This document shows positions 33,619 through 42,308 of a DNA stretch of 64,000 bases, piece by piece; positions within the stretch are counted from its first letter, which is position 1, and the number at the start of each line of letters is the position of its first letter. A program made the translations under genes and the position numbers. A model generated the notes under the pieces. It worked only from the letters and a program-made list of their open reading frames with translations, was not told the origin of the DNA and searched no databases. This DNA is from Streptomyces smyrnaeus (lineage in GTDB: Bacteria > Actinomycetota > Actinomycetes > Streptomycetales > Streptomycetaceae), in assembly GCF_017676345.1 (NCBI RefSeq), contig NZ_JAFFZM010000026.1, forward strand, positions 1 to 64,000. Reading direction: 5' to 3'.

Positions 33619-34653
33619 TCATGCGAGTCCCTTGCTCTTGAGGTAGTCCTCGGCCACGTCCGCGGGCTTCTCGCGGTCCTGGTCGACCTTGCGGTTGAGC
33701 TCGGTCAGGTCCTTGGTGGTGAGGGTGCGGGTGAGCTTGCCGAGCGCCTCGGCGACCTTCTTGCCGCCGGCGTCCTTCGCGTTGACGACCGGCACGATGT
33801 TGTCCGCGTTCTGGAGCTTCTTGTCGTCCTTGAGCAGCACCAGGTCGAACTGGTCGAGGGTGGCGTCCGTGGTGGTCGTCAGCACCAGTTGGTCCTTGCC
33901 GTCCTTGACGGCCTGCTTGGACTGGCTGGTGCCGACGCCCTTGGGGTCGATGCCCTTGACGTCGATCCCGTAGGTCTTCTCCAGACCCGGCCGGCAGAAC
34001 GGGCGGGTCTCGCACTCGTCGCCCGCGGCGATGGTGACGCGCTGCTTGGACCGGCCCAGATCGCTGAGGGTCTTGAGGTCGTGCTTGTCGGCGTAGTCCT
34101 TCGAGACCGCGAACGCGTTCTGGTCCACCGCGTCACCGGCCTCCAGCACCTTCAGCCCGCGCGGGCCGGCCAGCTTGCGCAGCGCCTCGACGGTCTTGTC
34201 CGCGTCGCTGGAGGCGACCGGCTTCGCCTTGGGGCCGTTCTTCTTGGCGTTGAGGAACTCGGCCATCGTCGCGGCGTACTCCGGTACGACGTCGATGCGG
34301 CCCTTCTCCAGCTCGGGCGCGTACAGCTCGCGGTTCTTGACCTTCTTGACGGTGGTCTTGTAGCCCGCCTCGGACAGCACTCCGGCGTAGAGCTCGGAGA
34401 GGATCTGCGACTCGGTGAAGCCCGCCGAGCCGACGACCAGGCTGCCCTTGCCGCCGCCGGAGCCGGCGTCCTTCTTCTCCAGGTCGTTGCCGCCGCAGGC
34501 GGCCAGCGAGAGCGCCAGTGCGGTGACGGCACCGCCGGCGGCGAGGGCGCGCCGGGTGACCGTTCTGCGCCCTGTGGTGGTGTGCTGCCCGGTCGGGTCG
34601 TGCTGCGCGGCGGTGGGGTGCGCGCTCCGGGAGGTGCGGTAGGGGGCCATCAT
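33619..34653 (-). CDS. Osmoprotectant ABC transporter substrate-binding lipoprotein
   Basis: 344 residues. A lipoprotein signal with twin Arg in the n-region (RRTVTRRALAAGG) ends at the lipobox LAAC, followed by a mature OpuAC-type domain (SLVVGSAGFTESQILSELYAGVLSEAG; ELEKGRIDVVPEYAATMAEFL). It delivers glycine betaine, choline or related quaternary amines to the two permeases next to it. Typical ligand-cage aromatics cannot be assigned by eye. Start is one of two adjacent ATGs (34653 or 34650) with a weak ribosome site. It is the last gene of the three-gene minus-strand block. Confidence 0.9.
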   Translation of the reverse strand: MMAPYRTSRSAHPTAAQHDPTGQHTTTGRRTVTRRALAAGGAVTALALSLAACGGNDLEKKDAGSGGGKGSLVVGSAGFTESQILSELYAGVLSEAGYKTTVKKVKNRELYAPELEKGRIDVVPEYAATMAEFLNAKKNGPKAKPVASSDADKTVEALRKLAGPRGLKVLEAGDAVDQNAFAVSKDYADKHDLKTLSDLGRSKQRVTIAAGDECETRPFCRPGLEKTYGIDVKGIDPKGVGTSQSKQAVKDGKDQLVLTTTTDATLDQFDLVLLKDDKKLQNADNIVPVVNAKDAGGKKVAEALGKLTRTLTTKDLTELNRKVDQDREKPADVAEDYLKSKGLA

Positions 34654-34691
34654 GCGTCCATTCGTCCAGGTGTGGTTCGTGGTGGGGGCCG

Positions 34692-35381
34692 TCAGGTGGG
34701 CGCCGGGCTGCGGGCGGGCCGGCGCCGCATCGGGTCCAGGAGCCGTTCGGCGAGGGTCAGGGTGCGCTCGACCAGCAGGGCCAGGACGGCCACGAGCAGG
34801 GCGCCCGCGACCACCTGCGGGGTGTCGTAGTTGCCGAACCCGGCCGTGATCAGCCGGCCGAGACCGCCGCCGCCCGGCAGCGCCGCGAGCGTCGCCGTGG
34901 CGACGAGCTGCACCGCGGCGGTCTGGACCCCGGTCATGATCAGCGGAAGGGCGAGGGGGAGTTCGACCTGGCGCAGCAGCTGCAGGCCCGTCATCCCCAT
35001 GCCCCGGGCCGCCTCGACGACCTCCCGGTCGGCCTCGCGCACTCCGGTGTAGGCGTTGGTCAGCAGGGGCGGCAGCGCGAACAGCACCAGCGCCACGATC
35101 GTCGCCCAGTCGCCGTACCGGCCCAGCGGGCCCATCGACAGCAGCACCAGCACGGCGAAGGTGGGCACGGCGCGGCCCGCGTTGGAGAGGTTCACCGCCA
35201 GTGCGCCGCCCCGCCCCACATGGCCGAGCCACAGCGCGAGCGGCAGCGCCAGCGCGCAGGAGAGCAGCAGACACACACCCGTCAGATAGATGTGCTCGCC
35301 CAGGCGTTGGAGCACGCCGCCGTCGCCCGTCCAGTGGGAGCCCGTGGTCAGCCAGGTCCATACGTCGGTGAGGATGCCCAT
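34692..35381 (-). CDS. Osmoprotectant ABC transporter permease
   Basis: 229 residues with five to six transmembrane segments. The EAA loop that contacts the ATPase is EVVEAARGMGMTGLQLLRQVELPLALPL. The OpuCB/ProW family imports compatible solutes. Its start lies 5 nt after the stop of the second permease, so both are cotranslated. The longer open frame spanning both permeases on this strand is not a fused gene. Confidence 0.92.
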   Translation of the reverse strand: MGILTDVWTWLTTGSHWTGDGGVLQRLGEHIYLTGVCLLLSCALALPLALWLGHVGRGGALAVNLSNAGRAVPTFAVLVLLSMGPLGRYGDWATIVALVLFALPPLLTNAYTGVREADREVVEAARGMGMTGLQLLRQVELPLALPLIMTGVQTAAVQLVATATLAALPGGGGLGRLITAGFGNYDTPQVVAGALLVAVLALLVERTLTLAERLLDPMRRRPARSPAPT

Positions 35382-35386
35382 GCCGC

Positions 35387-36148
35387 TCAGCCCGCCTTCC
35401 CCACCAGGTCGTGCGTGGAGGCGGCGGTCGGTGCCGACGGGCCGCGTACGGCGCGCTTGCGGGTACGTGCGCGGGTCCAGGGCGTCAGCGCCCGCTGGAG
35501 CCACAGCAGCAGCAGATCGGCGACGACCGCCAGCACGACGCAGATGGCCGAGGCCGTCAGCACCTGTGCCTTGAAGAAGCTCTCCATACCGTCGTAGATG
35601 AGATTGCCCAGCCCGCCGTAACCGACGATCGCGCCGACCGTGGTCAGCGACACCGCCGTGACCGTGGCGATCCGTACGCCCGCCAGCAGCGCGGGCAGCG
35701 CCAGCGGCAGCTCCACCTCGAACAGCAGCCTTCCCGACCCGTACCCCATGCCTCGCGCGGCCTCCCGGGCCTCGCCCGGCACCGCGTCGAGTCCCGCCAG
35801 GATGTTGCGCACCAGCACGGTGAGGGAGTACAGCACCAGCCCCGTCACCACCACGGCGGCCGACAGTCCGAAGACGGGCAGCAGCAGCGCGAACATCGCC
35901 AGTGAGGGGACCGTGTAGAGGATCGTCGTCACCGCCAGCGCCGGGGCGCGTGCCGCTCGCCAGCGCCGGGCCGCCACCGCCAGCGGCAGGGCGAGCAGCA
36001 GTGCGATGGCGATGGAGAGCGCGGTGATCCAGATGTGCTCCACGGTCGCGTCGAGCAGTTCGCTCTGCCGGGTGCGCAGATACTCCCCGCACAGCCACTC
36101 GTTCTGCGCGAGGCAGCCCTGCGGGCCGCCTGCCGCCGCGCTGCTCAT
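35387..36148 (-). CDS. Osmoprotectant ABC transporter permease
   Basis: 253 residues, six hydrophobic segments, with an EAA loop EAREAARGMGYGSGRLLFEVELPLALPALL. GGGAGGTGA is 6 nt before the ATG at 36148. It is the first gene of the minus-strand permease-permease-lipoprotein block and is divergent from the ATPase gene; the 229-nt gap between them must carry both promoters. The gap contains GACAATC (36233-36239) mirrored by GATTGTC (36290-36296), a possible operator pair. Confidence 0.92.
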   Translation of the reverse strand: MSSAAAGGPQGCLAQNEWLCGEYLRTRQSELLDATVEHIWITALSIAIALLLALPLAVAARRWRAARAPALAVTTILYTVPSLAMFALLLPVFGLSAAVVVTGLVLYSLTVLVRNILAGLDAVPGEAREAARGMGYGSGRLLFEVELPLALPALLAGVRIATVTAVSLTTVGAIVGYGGLGNLIYDGMESFFKAQVLTASAICVVLAVVADLLLLWLQRALTPWTRARTRKRAVRGPSAPTAASTHDLVGKAG

Positions 36149-36377
36149 ACCGGTCACCTCCCTGCGCCGTGCGGTCCTCGACGAGGTCCGGGCGTCATGC
36201 AACGACGACGGCCGACCCTATCCCGGCGGACTGACAATCGGTCCGCAGTGCAGTACCCCGGAAGCACACCGTTCATCCTCTGGGCCGAGGATTGTCGGTG
36301 GCGCGTGTTTCGGTGTGCGGTACGCCCGGAACAACCGGAAAGCCGGGCCGGACCGGCCGGAGACGAGGATGGGGCAG

Positions 36378-37559
36378 ATGATTCGCTTCGAGAACGTGGC
36401 CAAGCGCTACCCCGACGGGACCGTCGCCGTGGAGGGGCTCTCCTTCGAGGTGGCCGAGGGGGAACTGGTCACTCTCGTCGGCCCTTCGGGCTGCGGCAAG
36501 ACCACCACGATGAAGATGGTCAACCGGCTCATCGAACCGACCGAGGGGCGCATCCTGGTCGACGGTGCGGACATCGCCCGCGCCGAACCGGTCGAGCTGC
36601 GCCGCCGGATGGGCTACGTCATCCAGCAGACCGGGCTCTTCCCGCACCGCACCGTGCTGGACAACACCGCCACCGTCCCGCACCTGCTGGGCTGGTCCAA
36701 GGCCCGCAGGCGCGAACGCGCCCGGGAGCTGCTGGACCTGGTGGGCCTGGACCCGGACGTGTACGGCGACCGCTACCCCGAGCAGCTCAGCGGCGGTCAG
36801 CGGCAGCGCGTCGGCGTCGCCCGGGCGCTGGCGGCCGACCCGCCCGTGCTGCTGATGGACGAACCCTTCGGCGCCGTCGACCCCGTGGTGCGCGAGCACC
36901 TGCAGAACGAGTTCCTGCGGCTCCAGTCGCGGCTGCACAAGACGGTGCTGTTCGTCACCCACGACATCGAGGAGGCCGTCCGCCTCGGCGACCGGATCGC
37001 CGTCTACGGAGAGGGCCGCATCGAGCAGTTCGACTCGCCCGCCACCGTGCTGGGCGCTCCCGCCTCCCCGTACGTGGCCGACTTCGTCGGCGCCGACCGC
37101 GGCCTCAAGCGGCTGTCGGTCACCCCGATAGAGACCGGCGACCTGGAGCAGCCGCCGACCCTGCATCTGAGCGACGGGCTGTCCGAGGCGACCGCGCGGA
37201 TGGCGACCGACGGCGCCCGCTGGGCCGTCGTGCTGGACGGCGCCGACGAACTGCACGGCTGGGTCTCCGCCACCGCCCTCGCCGAGGCGGCGGTCCGCGA
37301 CGCGGACGGCTCGGGCACGGTCGGCGACCACGCGCGGCGCATGGAGGCGTGGCTGCCGCTGGGCTCCTCACTCAAGCAGGCGTTCAGCACGATGCTCCAG
37401 CAGGACGCCGGCTGGATCGCCGTGCTGGACAAGGCGGACCGGTTCGTCGGCGTCCTCACCCCGGCCAAGCTGCACGAGGCGCTGCGGCGTTCGGTCGACG
37501 CGGACGCCCGCGCGGTGGCCCGCCAGGACGTCGAGCTGGAGACGATCGAGAGCTCCTGA
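36378..37559 (+). CDS. Osmoprotectant ABC transporter ATP-binding protein with CBS-like region
   Basis: 393 residues. ABC ATPase domain (1-240): Walker A GPSGCGKTT, Q-loop VIQQTGLFPHRTV, signature LSGGQRQRVGVARAL, Walker B VLLMDEPFGAVD, switch VTHDIEEAVRL. The C-terminal part (about 265-385) resembles tandem CBS domains (WAVVLDGADELHGWVS; AGWIAVLDKADRFVGVLTP), which in OpuA sense ionic strength. It energises the two divergently encoded permeases. ATG at 36378 gives the family start MIRFENVAKRYP with GAGG 9 nt upstream; ATG 36369 is the alternative. Confidence 0.93.
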   Translation: MIRFENVAKRYPDGTVAVEGLSFEVAEGELVTLVGPSGCGKTTTMKMVNRLIEPTEGRILVDGADIARAEPVELRRRMGYVIQQTGLFPHRTVLDNTATVPHLLGWSKARRRERARELLDLVGLDPDVYGDRYPEQLSGGQRQRVGVARALAADPPVLLMDEPFGAVDPVVREHLQNEFLRLQSRLHKTVLFVTHDIEEAVRLGDRIAVYGEGRIEQFDSPATVLGAPASPYVADFVGADRGLKRLSVTPIETGDLEQPPTLHLSDGLSEATARMATDGARWAVVLDGADELHGWVSATALAEAAVRDADGSGTVGDHARRMEAWLPLGSSLKQAFSTMLQQDAGWIAVLDKADRFVGVLTPAKLHEALRRSVDADARAVARQDVELETIESS

Positions 37560-37575
37560 GGCAGCGGGCCCCCGC

Positions 37576-38967
37576 TCAGTCGGCGGCGAGGTCGGTCAGC
37601 GCTTCCAGGACGCTGCGGTGGAAGGTGGGGAAGGCGTACATCATGTCGCGCAGTGTCGCGGTGGGCACCGCCGCGCGGACCGCGACAGCGAGCCCGTACA
37701 GCACCTCGCCGCCCATCGGCCCGGCCGCCGTCGCGCCCACCAGGACGCCGCGGTCCGCGTCCTCCACCAGTTTGACCAGGCCCTCGTTGCCCGCCTTGTG
37801 GATCCAGCCGCGGACCCCGGCGGGCAGCTGGGCCAGCCCGGTGCGTACGGTCAGCCCCCGCTCGCGTGCCCTGGCCTCGGTCAGCCCGACGGAGCCGATC
37901 TCCGGGTCGGTGAAGGTCACACGGGGCACCGCGCGGTAGTCGGCGCCGGGACCGGGCTCGCCCAGCCCCGCCTCGGCGAGGATGGCGCGTGCGGCCACTT
38001 GTGCCTGGTAGACCGCCACATGGGTGAAGGCGCCCTCGCCGACCAGGTCGCCGACGGCCCACACGCCGGGTGCGGCCCGCAGATGCGCGTCCACCTCCAC
38101 CCGGCGGGCGTCCTGCGCCAGGCCCAGCGCCTCCCGGTCCAGCGCGTCCAGCCGGGGCCGCCGCCCGGTGGCCACCAGCAGCCGTTCGGCGGACAGTTCC
38201 GCACCGTCCTCCAGGGTGAGGGTGAAGACGCCGTCCGCGTACCGCGCGGCCTTGGCACGCGCCTGGGTCCGTACGGTCAGGCCCTCCTCGCGCAGCACCC
38301 GCAGCAGCAGGTCACCGGCCTCCGGCTCCTCCACCGAGACGACTCGCGCGGACGCCTCGACGAGGGTGACCCGGGTGCCGAACCGGGCGTAGGCCTGGGC
38401 GAGTTCGACCCCCACCGCGCCTGCGCCCAGCACCAGCAGCGAGGCCGGGGCCTCGGCGGCGGAGACGGCCTGGCGGTTCGTCCAGTACGGCACCTGGTCG
38501 AGGCCGGAGACCGGCGGCACCGCGGGGCCGCTGCCGGTCGCCAGGACGACACCGCGTCGCGCGGTGAACGTCTCCCGCCCCGTCCCGCTCTCGACCTCCA
38601 CCCGGCCCTGCCCGGTGAACCTGCCGCGACCGCGTACGAAGTGGCCGCCCTGGCCGGTGAACCGCTCGACTGCCGCGGCGTCGTCCCAGTCGGTCGTCGC
38701 CTCGTCCCGGATGCGTACATGGACGGGAGAGAAGTCCGGCTCCACCCGGGTGCTGCCCGCCATGCCGGGCACCCGCCGCGCCTCGGCGAGCAGATTGCCG
38801 GCCCGGACCATCATCTTGCTGGGCACGCACGCCCAGTACGGGCACTCGCCGCCCAGCAGTTCGGCCTCGACGCCCACCACGTCCAGGCCCGCCTCGGCCA
38901 ACTGCCCCGCCACCGCCTCGCCGCCGGGGCCCATCCCCAGCACGACGACATCGCACTCCCGCGCCAT
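37576..38967 (-). CDS. FAD-dependent pyridine nucleotide-disulfide oxidoreductase
   Basis: 463 residues, class I flavin disulfide reductase. FAD motif VVVLGMGPGGEAVAGQL; redox-active pair Cys42 and Cys47 in GGECPYWACVPSK; NAD(P) motif LLVLGAGAVGVELAQAYARFG; VWAVGDL; the dimerisation domain ends TFHRSVLEALTDL with the active-site His in AFPTFHRS. It resembles dihydrolipoamide dehydrogenase or mercuric-reductase-like proteins but the usual HPT...E is FPTFHRS, as in the quinone-reductase-like LpdA group. Substrate unclear. GAGGAGG upstream of the ATG at 38967. Converges on the ABC ATPase gene. Confidence 0.9.
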   Translation of the reverse strand: MARECDVVVLGMGPGGEAVAGQLAEAGLDVVGVEAELLGGECPYWACVPSKMMVRAGNLLAEARRVPGMAGSTRVEPDFSPVHVRIRDEATTDWDDAAAVERFTGQGGHFVRGRGRFTGQGRVEVESGTGRETFTARRGVVLATGSGPAVPPVSGLDQVPYWTNRQAVSAAEAPASLLVLGAGAVGVELAQAYARFGTRVTLVEASARVVSVEEPEAGDLLLRVLREEGLTVRTQARAKAARYADGVFTLTLEDGAELSAERLLVATGRRPRLDALDREALGLAQDARRVEVDAHLRAAPGVWAVGDLVGEGAFTHVAVYQAQVAARAILAEAGLGEPGPGADYRAVPRVTFTDPEIGSVGLTEARARERGLTVRTGLAQLPAGVRGWIHKAGNEGLVKLVEDADRGVLVGATAAGPMGGEVLYGLAVAVRAAVPTATLRDMMYAFPTFHRSVLEALTDLAAD

Positions 38968-39098
38968 ACGCCCGGCCTCCTCGCTCGTCGGCCCGGCCGG
39001 ATGCCACCGCCCCGCGTCAGACCGTGCCACGCCCTGCGGCGAGCATAAGAGCCACCGCCGCCGGGGGCATCCCGCACGCCGGTCCCGGGGGCCGCGCC

Positions 39099-40148
39099 TT
39101 ACGGCAGCCCCGGCGCCGGCCCGTACCCGCCTTCCGCCTCGAACCCCGCCCCGCACCCCACCTCGCACACCAGCCAGCCGAAACCGCCCAGGCCCCCGGC
39201 GTCCAGCAGCTCCGCGGCCTCGCCGGCCGCGCTCAACTCCCGCACATACGCCGCGGGGTCGCTGCCGGCCAGCGAGAGCGCGGGGCGGCGTCCTGTGACG
39301 CCCAGCGCACGCAGCGCCGCGCGCTGGGTCAGCAGCGTGGTGGCGCCGGGCGCGGCCGCGGCCACCGCGTCGAGGGCCACGTGCGAGGTCAGATCGCAGG
39401 AGCCGTCCGGTACCGGGCGGCACTCGTGACCGTCCCGGAAGCCGGTGAGGGTCCCGAAGGGCGGCCGGGCCGCCTGCTCGTGCGCGTAGTCGACGGCGAC
39501 GGCCACCCCCCGGTGCAGGGCGCTCGCCGCCCGCGCCCACGCGGCGTCGCGCGGCTGCCCGATCTCGGCCCGCGCGCCCTCGCCCGCGCCTTCCAGCGGC
39601 CACCAGCGGGTGAGCCACGCGGCGTCGTCGTCCGCCACCGGGGGCCCGAGCCGCTCGGTGCCGTCCGGCTCCACCAGCACCAGCCGCGCGGTGCCCGCCG
39701 CGTCGTTCTCGGCGATGTCCACGGGCACGTTGTCCAGCCACTCGTTGGCGAACAGCAGGCCCTTCAGCGCAGCTCCCGGCCCGGGCAGCTCGTGCTGCCA
39801 GCCGATCGCCGGGTCCAGCCCTGCTGGCCGCTCCCGGTGCTCGACGGCGAGCGGACGCAGCCGGGCCACCACCTCGGCACCGGCCGCCTCCCGCTCCCAC
39901 AGCGCCGCCAGTACACCGGTCAGCAGCTCCCCCTCGCCGGCCCCGACGTCCACCAGGTCCAGCGGCTCGGGGTGGCCCAGGGCCTCGTCCACCCGCAGCA
40001 GGAGGCGTGCCACCGCCTCCGCGAAGAGCGCTGAGGCGTGCACGGATGTGCGGAAGTGCGCCGCCGGCGTCCGGTGGGAGTAGAAGCCGTGCGGCCCGTA
40101 CAGTGCGCGTTCGGTGGCCGTGCGCCACCCGGGCGGCTCGGAGCTCAT
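39099..40148 (-). CDS. SAM-dependent methyltransferase, MidA/NDUFAF7 family (DUF185)
   Basis: 349 residues. The family SAM motif reads LDLVDVGAGEGELLTGVL. The further markers GLLFANEWLDNVPVDIAE and GVAVAVDYAHEQAARPPFGTLTGFRDGHECRPVPDGSCDLTSHVALD match MidA/NDUFAF7, a family that methylates Arg85 of the mitochondrial NDUFS2 subunit. That target is the homologue of NuoD, encoded 6.6 kb away in this window, and its Arg is conserved there (Arg60). Modification of NuoD is an inference. ATG at 40148; a GTG three codons earlier is possible. Confidence 0.88.
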   Translation of the reverse strand: MSSEPPGWRTATERALYGPHGFYSHRTPAAHFRTSVHASALFAEAVARLLLRVDEALGHPEPLDLVDVGAGEGELLTGVLAALWEREAAGAEVVARLRPLAVEHRERPAGLDPAIGWQHELPGPGAALKGLLFANEWLDNVPVDIAENDAAGTARLVLVEPDGTERLGPPVADDDAAWLTRWWPLEGAGEGARAEIGQPRDAAWARAASALHRGVAVAVDYAHEQAARPPFGTLTGFRDGHECRPVPDGSCDLTSHVALDAVAAAAPGATTLLTQRAALRALGVTGRRPALSLAGSDPAAYVRELSAAGEAAELLDAGGLGGFGWLVCEVGCGAGFEAEGGYGPAPGLP

Positions 40149-40333
40149 GGGCCTCACCGTTTCATGCCCCGCGCCGCGGTCACGGCCGCACGGTGCTCGC
40201 CGGGCCGCGCCGCCGGGCCGGTCTCACCGTTGGTGCGGACCCCCACCCTCCACCTTCCGGAGTATGCGCGGCAGCCAGGGATCGGCCGTCCGGTTGACCT
40301 CTGCACGTACTCGACCTGCATACGCTTAGTTAC

Positions 40334-41578
40334 GTGAACCGGCTCTACGACTTCATACGCAGGCACCCCACCTGGGTGGACAGCCTTTGGGCTGGGTTCC
40401 TGCTGATGCTGTCGTCGGCGTGGATCATCGCCGCCTTCACCGCGCCCCCCTCCCCCCGGGACCCGGCGCCGCTGCCGCACGAGACCGGCCAGCAGATAGC
40501 CATGATCCCGATAGCCCTCGCCCTGAGCCTCGTGGTGTCGCTGCGGCGGCGGGCACCGGAGAAGATGCTCCTGCTGGCGACGGGCACGGGCATCGCCCAG
40601 CTGATCTGCGACGTCGGCCCCTTCCCGGGAAACTTCGCCTTCCTGGTCATCATCTTCACCGTCGCCTCCCGGCACACCCGCTGGGCCTCCCGCTTCGCGC
40701 TGGCGGGCGCTCTGCTGGCCCCCACCATCGACACGCTGCGCTGGCCCGACCAGCCGAACGAGAGTGTGTCGGCCGAGATCTTCGGCACGCTGTTCATGAC
40801 GCTGGCGTTCGTGATGGCGTGGGTGCTCGGCGACTCGCTGCGCACCCGGCGCGCCTACTACCTGCAGCTGGAGGAGCGCGCCCAGCGGCTGGAGAAGGAG
40901 CGCGAGGCGCAGGCCAAGGTGGCCGTCGCCGCGGAGCGCGCCCGGATCGCCCGCGAGCTGCACGACGTGGTGGCGCACAACGTGTCCGTGATGGTCGTCC
41001 AGGCCGACGGCGCCGCCTATGTGCTGGACAGCTCGCCCGAGCAGACGCGGATGGCGCTGGAGACCATCTCGGGAACCGGCCGCCAGGCACTCGCCGAGAT
41101 GCGCCGTCTGCTGGGCGTGCTGCGCAGCGGCGACGCCGGCAGGCGGGACGGGGACGAGTACGTGCCGCAGCCGGGTGTCGAGCAGATCGCCGATCTCGTC
41201 GAGCAGGTGCGCGGCGCCGGTCTGACGGTGGACTTCAAGGTGCAGGGCGACCCGCATCCGCTGCCCAGCAGCGTCGAGCTGACCGCGTACCGCATCGTCC
41301 AGGAAGCGCTCACCAACACCCGCAAGCACGGCGGTCCGGACGTGGGCGCCACGGTGCATCTGTGCTACGGCGACGGCGAGCTGTGCGTACTGGCCGAGGA
41401 CGACGGCCGCGGCGCCCAGCACGAGCTGTATGAGGCAGGCGGGGCCGACGGCCTCGGACACGGCCTGATCGGGATGCGGGAGCGGGTCGGCATGGTCGGC
41501 GGCGCGCTGGAGGCCGGGCCCCGCTCCGGCGGCGGATTCCGCATCCGCGCGGCCCTTCCCCTCAAGGGCGCAGACTGA
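40334..41578 (+). CDS. Sensor histidine kinase (NarL-type, HisKA_3)
   Basis: 414 residues. The N-terminal membrane domain has four to five hydrophobic segments (about 18-165), then a coiled coil (LQLEERAQRLEKEREAQ), the phosphoacceptor motif ERARIARELHDVVAHNVSV (His in ELHD), and an HATPase_c domain (YRIVQEALTNTRKHGG; GHGLIGMRERV). Partner of the response regulator 52 nt downstream. The signal is unknown. GTG start without a ribosome site; TACGCT 8 nt ahead suggests a leaderless mRNA. Divergent from the MidA gene. Confidence 0.93.
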   Translation: MNRLYDFIRRHPTWVDSLWAGFLLMLSSAWIIAAFTAPPSPRDPAPLPHETGQQIAMIPIALALSLVVSLRRRAPEKMLLLATGTGIAQLICDVGPFPGNFAFLVIIFTVASRHTRWASRFALAGALLAPTIDTLRWPDQPNESVSAEIFGTLFMTLAFVMAWVLGDSLRTRRAYYLQLEERAQRLEKEREAQAKVAVAAERARIARELHDVVAHNVSVMVVQADGAAYVLDSSPEQTRMALETISGTGRQALAEMRRLLGVLRSGDAGRRDGDEYVPQPGVEQIADLVEQVRGAGLTVDFKVQGDPHPLPSSVELTAYRIVQEALTNTRKHGGPDVGATVHLCYGDGELCVLAEDDGRGAQHELYEAGGADGLGHGLIGMRERVGMVGGALEAGPRSGGGFRIRAALPLKGAD

Positions 41579-41630
41579 GGCCCCACCGCGACCCATCTTC
41601 GATCTTCGGCCTATTCGAGAAGGACCCCAT

Positions 41631-42308
41631 ATGACCATCCGTGTGATGCTCGTCGACGACCAGGCGCTGCTGCGCACCGGTTTCCGTATGGTGCTGACCG
41701 CCCAGCAGGACATGGAGGTCGCCGCGGAGGCGAGCGACGGCGCGGAGGCGCTGGCGGTGCTGCGCGAGACGCCGGTGGACGTGGTGCTGATGGACGTACG
41801 GATGCCCAACGTCGACGGGGTGGAGGCCACCCGGCGGATCTGCGAGGGCGGCGAGGGCGGGCCGGGCAGCCCCAAGGTGCTGATCCTGACCACGTTCGAC
41901 CTGGACGAGTACGCCTTCTCCGCGCTCAAGGCCGGGGCGAGCGGGTTCATGCTCAAGGACGTGCCGCCCGGCGATCTGCTGGCCGCCATCCGTGCCGTGC
42001 ACAGCGGCGACGCCGTGGTGGCGCCCAGCACCACCCGGCGGCTGATCGACCGGTTCTCCTCGGTGCTGCCGGCCACCGCCGCGGAACCGGTCGCCAAGGA
42101 GCTGCGCCGCCTCACCGAGCGCGAGCGCGAGGTCCTCACCCTGATCGCGCAGGGCCTCTCCAACGGCGAGATCGCCGCCCGGCTGGTGCTCTCCGAGGCG
42201 ACGGTGAAGACGCATGTGGGCCGGATCCTGGCCAAGCTGGAGCTGCGGGACCGGGTGCAGGCGGTGGTGCTGGCGTACGAGACGGGACTGGTGCGGGCGG
42301 GAAGTTAG
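41631..42308 (+). CDS. Response regulator, NarL/LuxR family
   Basis: 225 residues: receiver domain with acidic pocket in VMLVDDQALLRTGF and phosphoacceptor Asp in VVLMDVRMPNVDG, Lys in FMLKDVPPGDLL; then a LuxR HTH (LTEREREVLTLIAQGLSNGEIAARLVLSEATVKTHVGRILAKL). AGAAGGA lies 8 nt before the ATG. Its stop overlaps by 4 nt the stop of the convergent ArsR-type gene. Confidence 0.94.
   Translation: MTIRVMLVDDQALLRTGFRMVLTAQQDMEVAAEASDGAEALAVLRETPVDVVLMDVRMPNVDGVEATRRICEGGEGGPGSPKVLILTTFDLDEYAFSALKAGASGFMLKDVPPGDLLAAIRAVHSGDAVVAPSTTRRLIDRFSSVLPATAAEPVAKELRRLTEREREVLTLIAQGLSNGEIAARLVLSEATVKTHVGRILAKLELRDRVQAVVLAYETGLVRAGS

Noticed and set aside
34692..36098. One 468-codon frame covering both osmoprotectant permeases
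   Set aside because: Each permease has its own start, ribosome site and EAA loop; the single frame reads the second permease out of frame.
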